From Nitrospirota bacterium (GTDB lineage: Bacteria; Nitrospirota; Nitrospiria; Nitrospirales; UBA8639), in contig JAOTTP010000001.1 in the NCBI GenBank assembly GCA_029864405.1, forward strand, positions 96,909-160,908: 64,000 nucleotides of DNA, written 5' to 3'. Positions 50,161 through 58,598 of the stretch are shown here, piece after piece. Under the pieces are notes generated by a model. It was not told the origin of the DNA. It worked only from the letters and a program-made list of their open reading frames with translations, and did not search any database. Made by a program: the position numbers and the translations under genes. Each line of letters starts with the position of its first letter. Within the stretch, counting starts at the first letter, position 1.

Positions 50161-51012
50161 ATGAACAAGCACAAACCCTTCTTTGGCCTCACTTTGATCG
50201 CGGTAGCCTTTTTTCTGCACTGGGCTCTACTCCCTATAGTAACTGCCGCAGAAGGCACGGCTTCACAATCTCTTCCCGGCACGTTGGCACATGTTTTAGA
50301 AAAAGGAACGCTACATGTGGGAGTATCCTTATTCACCCCTTGGACCATCAAACAGCCGGACGGCCAGTTGGTGGGTTACGAAATTGACGTGGCCAAGCAG
50401 CTGGCCAAAGATCTTGGGGTACAACCGGCGTTCCATGTGTTTGATTGGGAAAAAATTATCCCGGCCCTGCTAAACCGGAAAATTGACATCATCATTGCCG
50501 GCATCGTCATTACTCCCCAACGAGCCCTGAAAGTGAATTTCAGCCAGCCTTATGATTCATCGGGTATCGGTTTGGTCACCAACATGGCCTTAACAAAGAA
50601 CTTTAATGGCCCCCAGGATCTCAATAGACCAGACACCATCATCGCCACGGTGACCGGGACCATTTCCGAAGATCTGGCGCGGCGGGTCTTTTCCAAAGCC
50701 ACACTAAAAACCTTCGCCACCAGCCAGGAAGCCATAGAGGCCGTCAAAACCGGAAAAGTCCATGGCTACGTCGAGCACGAAGCCATTACCACTGTTGTGG
50801 CACTGGATCATCCAGAGATCGTTGATGAACCTCTGTCGAAACCCCTGCTCGAAACCAAATCCGGGTTCGCCGTCCACAAGGGGGATCCCGACTTTATCAA
50901 CTTCCTTAACGCGTGGATAATCAGCCATGATGCCGACACCTGGCTGGACTCCGCTCATGAATACTGGTTCGAGGGTGTCGAGTGGAGAAAGGATATGGCC
51001 ACGAACCCATGA
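50161..51012 (+). CDS. Periplasmic amino-acid-type solute-binding protein
   Basis: Signal peptide at MNKHKPFFGLTLIAVAFFLHW; GTLHVGVSLFTPWTIKQPDGQLVGYEIDVAKQLAKDLGV; track ORF starts upstream. Confidence 0.88.
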   Translation: MNKHKPFFGLTLIAVAFFLHWALLPIVTAAEGTASQSLPGTLAHVLEKGTLHVGVSLFTPWTIKQPDGQLVGYEIDVAKQLAKDLGVQPAFHVFDWEKIIPALLNRKIDIIIAGIVITPQRALKVNFSQPYDSSGIGLVTNMALTKNFNGPQDLNRPDTIIATVTGTISEDLARRVFSKATLKTFATSQEAIEAVKTGKVHGYVEHEAITTVVALDHPEIVDEPLSKPLLETKSGFAVHKGDPDFINFLNAWIISHDADTWLDSAHEYWFEGVEWRKDMATNP

Positions 51013-51416
51013 CGGCCGCAGGACATTTTCATGAAGAAAGGCAGCCGCCTACCTCTTTAGGGTTGATGGGCGTGCTCGTCCTCCTCCCGGTAATTCTCGC
51101 AGCGGCTGCCCTTGAAAAATCCGGCACCCATATGTCGCTACCAGATGAAGACTCCTACCGGTCTCCTCTCTCGAAAAATCTGCTCGAATCGAACCGATGG
51201 AGAATTCCTCAAGAAGAGAAACGGGACTGGCGATTGCCACCTCCCCCTCCTCCGGTTGGCTGGCGAACCCCACAAACCCCCGAATCCGAAGCATCCTCCT
51301 CCCAACAAACCCTTGAACTGTTCCCTCGATACCAACCCGGCAAACAATCCAACTATGATCCGATTGAACGCGAGGAAAAGCCGTTAATCAAGATGTTTGA
51401 ATTCGGCTCAAAATAA
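51009..51416 (+). CDS. Small Pro-rich membrane-anchored hypothetical protein
   Basis: ATGA overlap with upstream gene; one TM then proline-rich tail. Confidence 0.55.
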   Translation: MTAAGHFHEERQPPTSLGLMGVLVLLPVILAAAALEKSGTHMSLPDEDSYRSPLSKNLLESNRWRIPQEEKRDWRLPPPPPPVGWRTPQTPESEASSSQQTLELFPRYQPGKQSNYDPIEREEKPLIKMFEFGSK

Positions 51417-51487
51417 GTGCTGCACTACATTTCAGATTGCCCTCCTGCATTGTGGTCTCGGCAAAGCAGAAAAGACGCAATTGGCCC

Positions 51488-52930
51488 ATGAGCAAACGAA
51501 ACCCCATCCGTATTCAACAAGGCTATACCCCGGCCTCTGCGGTTCCCACGCAGGTCGTCTCCAACGAAGAATTCATCCCTCCGGCACAAACAGCCAAACA
51601 GGCGCAGGTGGAATGGCTGATTCACAGGACAAGTAAACAACTGAGCAGTACGCTCGGCATCAACCGGCGGGAATTCTTGAAAACAACCGGAGGAATGGCG
51701 CTTGGCTTTCTGGCCATGAACCAGGTGTTCGGCCAATTCTTTGACGTGCTCGATGTCGAAGCGGCAGAACCGCAAGCGGTTCAGGCACTCAAAGGGGACA
51801 TCCCGTTCATCTTCGATGTGCAGACTCATTACGTCAGTTCCTCCTTCAACCAACCGGGTTGGAAAGAAGGACTGCTGGGATTGAGGCGGCGGGCACGAGA
51901 GATGGGCCTGAATCCTAAGCTTGCCGGCGACACTGGCACCATGGCCGACTTAAGCTGGGAAAACTACATCAAAGAAGTCTTTCTGGATAGCGACACATCC
52001 CTTGGCCTCATCAGCACCCCACCCGGCCCCTATCCATGGGAAGCCGTTGTCCCGCCGAAAGAAATGACGCATATCCGGGATGAAATTAACCGCCTGACTA
52101 CCTCCCAGCGCATGCTCGCCCATGGGCTGGTCATGCCCCAGTTAGGCAAAGTCGATCTTGATTACATGGATCAACAAGCGGAGACGTTCAAGGTCGATGC
52201 GTGGAAATGTTATACCGGCTCACCGCCGAAAGGCTTCGAGCATGGCTGGTGGCTGAGCGATGAGAAGATCGCCTATCCCATGTTGGAAAAAGCGCAGACA
52301 TTAGGCATCACCAACATCTGCGCACATAAAGGGCTGCCGCTGGGTCCGGTGGCCGATTACAATCATCCCCGCGACATCCTCAAGGCTGCCGCGGATTTTC
52401 CCAAGCTGAATTTCCTGGTGTACCACTCTGGATTTGTAGGCACATCCAGGATCAATCTGGATGAAGCGAAACTAGGCGAGATTCCGTGGACCACTGAATT
52501 TTGCCGGCTAAAGAAGAAACAGCCAAAGCTCAACAACGTCTATATGGAACTGGGCTCGACCTTTGGCCAACTCGTTATCACCGAACCGTTGATGTGCGCC
52601 CACCTCCTTGGACAAATTCTCTCGGCCTTCGGAGACGATCATCTCATCTGGGGTACGGACTCCATCTGGTATGGGACGCCCCAATGGCAGATTGAAGCCT
52701 TCCGGCGGTTTCAGATTCCCGAAGAGCTTCAGGAAAAATACCGTTACCCTGCTTTAACCAAAGTTCTTAAGGCAAAAGTCTTTGGTCTGAATGCCGCTAC
52801 ACTGTTCAACGTGGATATTGAAACGAAACGGAAAGAACTCCCAAAGGACTATTTGAGCCACATCAAAATGGCCTACCTGGAAGAAGGACCATCCCCCAGC
52901 CACCACGCCTACGGCTGGATTTCCAAATAA
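51488..52930 (+). CDS. Amidohydrolase family protein with Tat-like signal
   Basis: INRREFLKTTGGMALGFLAM twin-Arg motif; FIFDVQTHYV metal motif; ICAHKGLPLG, DDHLIWGTDSIWYG. Confidence 0.85.
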   Translation: MSKRNPIRIQQGYTPASAVPTQVVSNEEFIPPAQTAKQAQVEWLIHRTSKQLSSTLGINRREFLKTTGGMALGFLAMNQVFGQFFDVLDVEAAEPQAVQALKGDIPFIFDVQTHYVSSSFNQPGWKEGLLGLRRRAREMGLNPKLAGDTGTMADLSWENYIKEVFLDSDTSLGLISTPPGPYPWEAVVPPKEMTHIRDEINRLTTSQRMLAHGLVMPQLGKVDLDYMDQQAETFKVDAWKCYTGSPPKGFEHGWWLSDEKIAYPMLEKAQTLGITNICAHKGLPLGPVADYNHPRDILKAAADFPKLNFLVYHSGFVGTSRINLDEAKLGEIPWTTEFCRLKKKQPKLNNVYMELGSTFGQLVITEPLMCAHLLGQILSAFGDDHLIWGTDSIWYGTPQWQIEAFRRFQIPEELQEKYRYPALTKVLKAKVFGLNAATLFNVDIETKRKELPKDYLSHIKMAYLEEGPSPSHHAYGWISK

Positions 52931-53137
52931 AAAAGTTTACTCCCTACTCAAAGAGACGTCTTAGACCTTCAGCCATTTCTCCATGTATATTTATTTCCCT
53001 TGAGATTCATGGCACAGTCTTCTACAATTTTCTATCTGCATTCTTAAATTCCTTCATATCCCGTTCGTGTTAAAAAACGGCCGTTTCGATTTCCATCCAT
53101 CGCAGGGTAAACCCAAGAGTTTCTTGGGATAATATAT

Positions 53138-56100
53138 ATGCTGAAACACCACTTTCTCAGTTATTCCACCATTGATGGGCTTGACTTTGCGCTCGATCTG
53201 CACGACGCCCTTGAAGGGGGATATCCTCCAATTCCTCTCTGGATGGACAAGCACAACCTGCAACCTGGGCAAGATTGGGATACCCAAATTGTTAAAGCCA
53301 TTCGAGAATGTGACAGCCTGATTTTTATCATGACCACAGATAGCCTCAGGGATAATTCGGTATGCAAAAACGAATGGACCCGGGCTCTGAAATACAAAAG
53401 ACCCATCGTCCCCATTCGACTACATGTCGATGCCGAAATGCCCTTTCGATTAGGCAATAGACAATTTATCGACTTTTCCACTGATTCTTCAGCAGGACTC
53501 GCTCAACTCCGAGCCCACCTCAAATGGTTAAGCTCTCCGGAAGGGAAAATTCAGACACTCCAGGATCAACTGGCTGATACCCAACGAGATCTCCAACGGT
53601 CGACAGGAGCCATGACCACCCATATTCAAGAAGAGATCGATCAACTTGAACTGAACATTGCCATCCAGAACACGAAACTTCAAAATCCACCCAATACGAT
53701 TCCCAGTGATCCCGCATCTCTGAAGAGAGATCTCATTCGGGAAGAAGCCAATGCACAAGGCCAGAGAACGCCCTCTTATACTCACATCATTAATGATCCC
53801 CCAGTCGTGGTTCCTACCTATTTTCAAAACCGCAAGGAAGAAATATCGCTCATTGAGGACTTCATAAAGGATGGCACCAAAAACTTACTCAACGTGGTTG
53901 GGCGTGGGGGAACTGGCCAAACCACATTAGTCTGCCGTGTTTTACAATCCCAAACAGAAAGTCAAGGCTCGACGGAGGAAGGACACCCTTCAATTGACAG
54001 AATGGTATATTTGAGCTCCACCGACTCACACGGTACCCCCTGGCTCAATCTTTTTACAGACCTCTGCCGTTTCTTGCCTGAGGAAACAGCCCGCGCTCTT
54101 CAGCAATTAGCGTCTCAACCCAATGCCAGTTCGTATGACATCATGCAAAGCCTCATAGAGGCCTTACCACAGGGCAGAACGATTGTCTTTCTCGATAATG
54201 TTCAACATATCATCGATCCCGAGACTCGGAATTTCATCGACCAAGAACTCGAGAAGGCCCTTCGTGCACTGTTAGACGATGGCCGGTCACATCTCAAGTT
54301 TATTCTGACGACCCATGTCGCCCCAAAAGCCTTAACCTTAGTACAGCCAGCACGCCAGCGATCCTTGCACATTCAAGAAGGACTCAAGCCCCCCTATACG
54401 GTGAATATTTTGCGTCAAATGGACGCCGATGGAACAGTCGGGTTGAAGACAGCCCCTGATGCCCTTCTGGAGGAAGCCGGAGAACGCACAAGAGGTTTTC
54501 CACGCGCCCTCGAAGCGCTCTATGCCATTCTGTCCGCAGATCGTGAAACCACACTGGAAGAGATTTTGGCAGACACCCGTCGGTTACTACCCGAGCATGT
54601 CTTAGAAGTCCTGGCCGGTGAGGCTTTTACCCGTCTGGATTCATTAGGCAAAAGAACTGTACAAGCTCTCGCCATCATGGACACGCCAATTTCCCCTATT
54701 GCCATTAACTACCTGCTGGAACCCTATCTCCCAGGCCTGGATTCCGAACCAATCCTCAAACGCCTGCTCAATATGCAATTCGTTCGCAAGCAGGGGGGGA
54801 ATTTTTTCCTCCATGCTGTTGACCGGGAATATGCCCTCTCACGTATTCCCCCTGACGAACAGAATGATCAGGGAATGAACAATCCCCCGTTCACACAAAG
54901 GGCACTCTTTCATCGTGCGGCAAACTTCTATCAGGACATTCGGAAACCCCAGAATGAATGGAACACGCTGGATGATCTCACCCCCCAAATGCGCGAATTT
55001 GACTTGCGATGTCATGCCAAAGAATATGAACCAGCCTTGCGCCTCTTACTGACATTCGATTTTGATTACCTCCTCCGGTGGGGACATTATCGCTTGATGG
55101 CCAACCTCCACGAACGCGTACACGGTCAAATACACGATCAGAAGTTGCAACAACGGCATCTAGCAAATTTAGGAACAGCCTATTATCGAATCGGAGACCT
55201 CTCCAAGGCCATTCATTATCATGAAGAAGCCCTCACATTGGCCCAACACAATCAGGATCCATCCGGGGAAAGCATTGCCTTGGCCAATCTGGGATTATGC
55301 TACAGGGGATTGGGGAAAACACTTGAAGCTATTGATAATTATGAGGCCGCGCTGCCCATCCTCCGTGAATTGAACCTTCGGGATGCAATCGCCACCGTAT
55401 TAATGAACTTGGGCACGGCCTATAGTGCCTTAGGGAGAATCCCACAAGCCGTCACGGTTCTTGAAGAAGCGAATGCCATTTATCTAGAAACGGGAAATCA
55501 CAACAATCGAGCTATGGCATTAGTCTGTCTTGGGGAAGTTCAGGGCCATCTCGGCAATACACAAGGTGCAACTCACTATGCCTCCGAGGGATTAGCTTTG
55601 GCGAGAACCATGTCAAATCCTTTTGTGGAAGCCGCGGCCTTGTGTACCCTCGGGGAACTCGAAAGAGATTTCCAAAACTGGGATAACGCCATTGCCAGGT
55701 ACCAGGAAGCTATCCAAAAAGCAGACTTCATTGCCAACGCCGAGATCCGAAGTATCGCGAGAATACGATTGTGCATGGTGTTTTTCTTATCTGACAATCT
55801 CCTCGATGCACGAGAAACGATTGAAGGGGCCTTGCAAATTGAAGCACCATCCGAAAAACATGTGGCGTCAGCCATGTACGGGATCGTGTTGCTTCGACAG
55901 GGAAATCCCCAACAAGCCAAACAGCAATTCCTCCAAACCATCACACAAACGGCAACGCTCCTTAACCATTGCTCCCAGGATATCTGGGCCCTTGAAAGTC
56001 AAGCACTCGCCCAATGCGGGCTGGCTATTTGCGACCAAAACTCCGAGCTGACGTCTTCCGCCACAGAGACCTTTCAAAGAATCCGTGAACTTGTCCATGA

Positions 56101-56245
56101 CAAAGGCACACTTCAACGAATGGTGAAGCTATTTGAGGCGGTATGCCTTGCCGACACTCAGGGCATTCTCACAGATGAACTACACCTGGCAGCAGACATT
56201 GAATCATGGCTGAAAAAAGCAGAGAGAGTAGAAGGGCCAATTTAA
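53138..56245 (+). CDS. TIR domain - STAND/NB-ARC-like NTPase - TPR protein
   Basis: N-terminal TIR (HFLSYSTIDGLDFALDLHDAL...SVCKNEWTRAL), P-loop-like VVGRGGTGQTTL, Walker B-like TIVFLDNVQHI, C-terminal TPRs (LGTAYYRIGDLSKAIHYHEEAL). Confidence 0.88.
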   Translation: MLKHHFLSYSTIDGLDFALDLHDALEGGYPPIPLWMDKHNLQPGQDWDTQIVKAIRECDSLIFIMTTDSLRDNSVCKNEWTRALKYKRPIVPIRLHVDAEMPFRLGNRQFIDFSTDSSAGLAQLRAHLKWLSSPEGKIQTLQDQLADTQRDLQRSTGAMTTHIQEEIDQLELNIAIQNTKLQNPPNTIPSDPASLKRDLIREEANAQGQRTPSYTHIINDPPVVVPTYFQNRKEEISLIEDFIKDGTKNLLNVVGRGGTGQTTLVCRVLQSQTESQGSTEEGHPSIDRMVYLSSTDSHGTPWLNLFTDLCRFLPEETARALQQLASQPNASSYDIMQSLIEALPQGRTIVFLDNVQHIIDPETRNFIDQELEKALRALLDDGRSHLKFILTTHVAPKALTLVQPARQRSLHIQEGLKPPYTVNILRQMDADGTVGLKTAPDALLEEAGERTRGFPRALEALYAILSADRETTLEEILADTRRLLPEHVLEVLAGEAFTRLDSLGKRTVQALAIMDTPISPIAINYLLEPYLPGLDSEPILKRLLNMQFVRKQGGNFFLHAVDREYALSRIPPDEQNDQGMNNPPFTQRALFHRAANFYQDIRKPQNEWNTLDDLTPQMREFDLRCHAKEYEPALRLLLTFDFDYLLRWGHYRLMANLHERVHGQIHDQKLQQRHLANLGTAYYRIGDLSKAIHYHEEALTLAQHNQDPSGESIALANLGLCYRGLGKTLEAIDNYEAALPILRELNLRDAIATVLMNLGTAYSALGRIPQAVTVLEEANAIYLETGNHNNRAMALVCLGEVQGHLGNTQGATHYASEGLALARTMSNPFVEAAALCTLGELERDFQNWDNAIARYQEAIQKADFIANAEIRSIARIRLCMVFFLSDNLLDARETIEGALQIEAPSEKHVASAMYGIVLLRQGNPQQAKQQFLQTITQTATLLNHCSQDIWALESQALAQCGLAICDQNSELTSSATETFQRIRELVHDKGTLQRMVKLFEAVCLADTQGILTDELHLAADIESWLKKAERVEGPI

Positions 56246-56515
56246 GTGCAGAGAGAAGACACGCGTCCTTTAGCTTTCCCATTCCTAACCGAGCAACAGA
56301 AAAAGCAGCAGTACCCCACCTTGACCAAAGATCTAAACGAAAAAATTTTTGGTCTGAATGCCGCCAAACTATTCAAAGTGGATGTCGAAGCCAAACAGAA
56401 GGATGTACCGAAGGATTATCTGAGCCACATCAAAATGGCCTATCTTGAAGAAGGCTCCTCCCCAGCCACCACGCTTATGGGTGGATTACGTACTTGCCCT
56501 TCTTTTGAAATGTGA
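56246..56515 (+). pseudogene. C-terminal fragment of a second amidohydrolase
   Basis: YPTLTKDLNEKIFGLNAAKLFKVDVEAKQKDVPKDYLSHIKMAYLEEGSSP matches the C-terminus of 51488-52930 (YPALTKVLKAKVFGLNAATLFNVDIETKRKELPKDYLSHIKMAYLEEGPSP); 1-nt deletion after SSP. Confidence 0.88.
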
Positions 56516-56599
56516 TGCGGACGGACCGCGCTATAATCAGTTTTTGCGCCTAGCATACCAATCAGCAAGCGAGGAGTAATAAGCCTACTCAATAATCGG

Positions 56600-57577
56600 T
56601 GGTTATGGCACCCTTATATATATATATATATATATATTCGTAACTTTCTAATTCACCAGAGTTATTTTTATCAGCTTCGGAAAGGACTTCTTTAAGGTCA
56701 AAAGTTTTCTCCCCTATTGCCTTAATAAAGCGGCCACCAAATATTTCATCCCCTTCCTTGTTACCCCAAATGTGTCTCTGGGGATCAACAACATCTTCGG
56801 CCAGTAACTCTTCCTTAAATATGGCCTCATTAAAATACTGAATGATTCTTTAATGCACCAAATCCACGTAGTCCTTCTCAGAATCGACACGACTAAAGTA
56901 TTCTCCATGCACCAACCTCTGCCGTAATCCAGAATTATAATCTTTACTTGTTCCATACAAATTTTCCATTAATTTCTGGTCTTCGCCAAGAATATTTTTT
57001 ATTTTTTGGTAAAATTTTCTATTGTAAGCCTTCCTATCCTTCATCCTTTCCTCATCGGAAAGTCCAACTTTTGCCACTGCCTCTAAAGCAGCACACATTA
57101 AAAGAAGCTTGGAGGAATACCAATTAGTATTAACGGCATCATTCCAATAAAAATAAAAGGCCTCAGAGATTTCTCTATCCATCAAAAGAATCTCCAGGGC
57201 CTTTTTCTCCTGATCACCAAATTGCAATCCTACACTTCCAGAATCTCTGACATACCTTAAATAAGCAGATTCTGTATCCGTTCTTTTTACCAGAAAAGGT
57301 TGAGAGTGGAACGCGATATAGCATTGAGAAATTAATGCAATTCTTGGAATTAGCTTTGCCAATTTGGCATAAAAATCGCCAATGGCAGCACCAAGATTTG
57401 ATGCTTCAACAAATCCTTTCGCTATCCAATGCTTACTCTCTCTCCAAGGAAAATGGGGCTTTCCCAGTGTGAGAACGAAATCCCATATGAGGAAAATGAA
57501 GTCGTTTCCATTTCCTCTACCATTGAAATTTGAGCAAGGGCCTCAACTCTCCACTGAATTTCGTATTTATTTTCCAT
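56600..57577 (-). pseudogene. Decayed HEPN-like hypothetical gene
   Basis: Starts MENKYEIQWRVEALAQISMVEE; frameshift near 57460; continues GFVEASNLGAAIGDFYAKLAKLIPRIAL...GLRQRLVHGEYF...DLVH, in-frame TAA at 56850, then RIIQYFNEAIFKEELLAEDVVDPQRHIWGNKEGDEIFGG. Confidence 0.65.
56615..56636. repeat. (TA)11 dinucleotide microsatellite
   Basis: TATATATATATATATATATATA. Confidence 0.95.
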
Positions 57578-57604
57578 ACTTACATTTGAGATTTAACTTC
57601 TATC

Positions 57605-58042
57605 TTACATCCGGTCTTCGTCGTGGTCGATGAGACCGGTCCAGGTGGTGATGTGTGAGAGTTCTTCTACCGACACCCCGCGTTTTTCAGCCAAGGCCGC
57701 CTTATTTCTATCGAAGGCTTGCTGCGCCATTGGGGCCTTCGGACCGAAGGTGAGCACCATGTTGTTCCACTCAGCCTTTTCTTCATCAGTCAGGGTCTTT
57801 CCGTTGGCCTTGACCCAGTTGGCAATCTCCGCGTCCGTGCCGCCTTGCAGGACACGCTTTTCAAAATCTTCTCCTTTGATTTCCAATTTATCCAACAAAT
57901 ATTTGTCTAATCCGGCCGTCAGATAATTGTAGTCTTGGATCTGTCCGGCATTGCGCATTTTAACTTTGTCGATGAGCCGCCCGAGATGGCAAAGGCCGCC
58001 GACTTGTTCTTTGGGACTACGTGGATACTGTGCTGTGGTCAT
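57605..58042 (-). CDS. DUF5069 family protein
   Basis: YPRSPKEQVGGLCHLGRLIDKVKMRNAGQIQDYNYLTAGLDKYLLDKL. Confidence 0.8.
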   Translation of the reverse strand: MTTAQYPRSPKEQVGGLCHLGRLIDKVKMRNAGQIQDYNYLTAGLDKYLLDKLEIKGEDFEKRVLQGGTDAEIANWVKANGKTLTDEEKAEWNNMVLTFGPKAPMAQQAFDRNKAALAEKRGVSVEELSHITTWTGLIDHDEDRM

Positions 58043-58186
58043 GATGCCTCCTTATGATGATTAAACATTCTTTAGGAATTTATTGTTTAATTGGTTATAC
58101 CTTGTGAAAGGGACAAAACGAAATAGCCAATGATTTTTGTCTCGGGCTCACCCGTAGTGAACAATCGGCATCTAGGCCAGTCTTTT

Positions 58187-58530
58187 TGTGAAGCTAGATG
58201 CTTCGCCGAGCTCAGCATGACAACTGAATCCGGCTGGTTTTTGGCCGGAATCTCCTGTGATGATCTGTGGGACTCCAAAGACGAGATGTCTGCCAACGAC
58301 CTGCAGGCATGACAGAAGGAAAATGACCCCTCCTCGCCAATCTCGGCCAACCCGCCAATACGGAAAGATCGGTGTCTAACTTGAGTCCATCGGCGAAGCT
58401 AGATGCTTCGCCAGGCCTGCCCTGAGCGCAGTCGAATGGGCTCAGCATGACAAGGGCGGCTAACCTGAAGGCTGGCACTTGCCTCAGCTATCTGCGTGTC
58501 ATCCTGAGAGAATCGAAGGATCTGAGTTCA
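58187..58530. repeat. Dispersed GTCATCCTGAG / GCTCAGCATGACA-type intergenic repeats
   Basis: GAAGCTAGATGCTTCGCC...CTCAGCATGACA occurs twice (near 58190-58220 and 58395-58450) plus GTGTCATCCTGAGAGAATCGAAGGATCTGAG near 58496. Confidence 0.7.
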
Positions 58531-58598
58531 ATCCACATGACAGAGATGTGTCGCCATCACTCTCTAATCTGGAAACGCCCAATGAGGTGCGAGGAACC

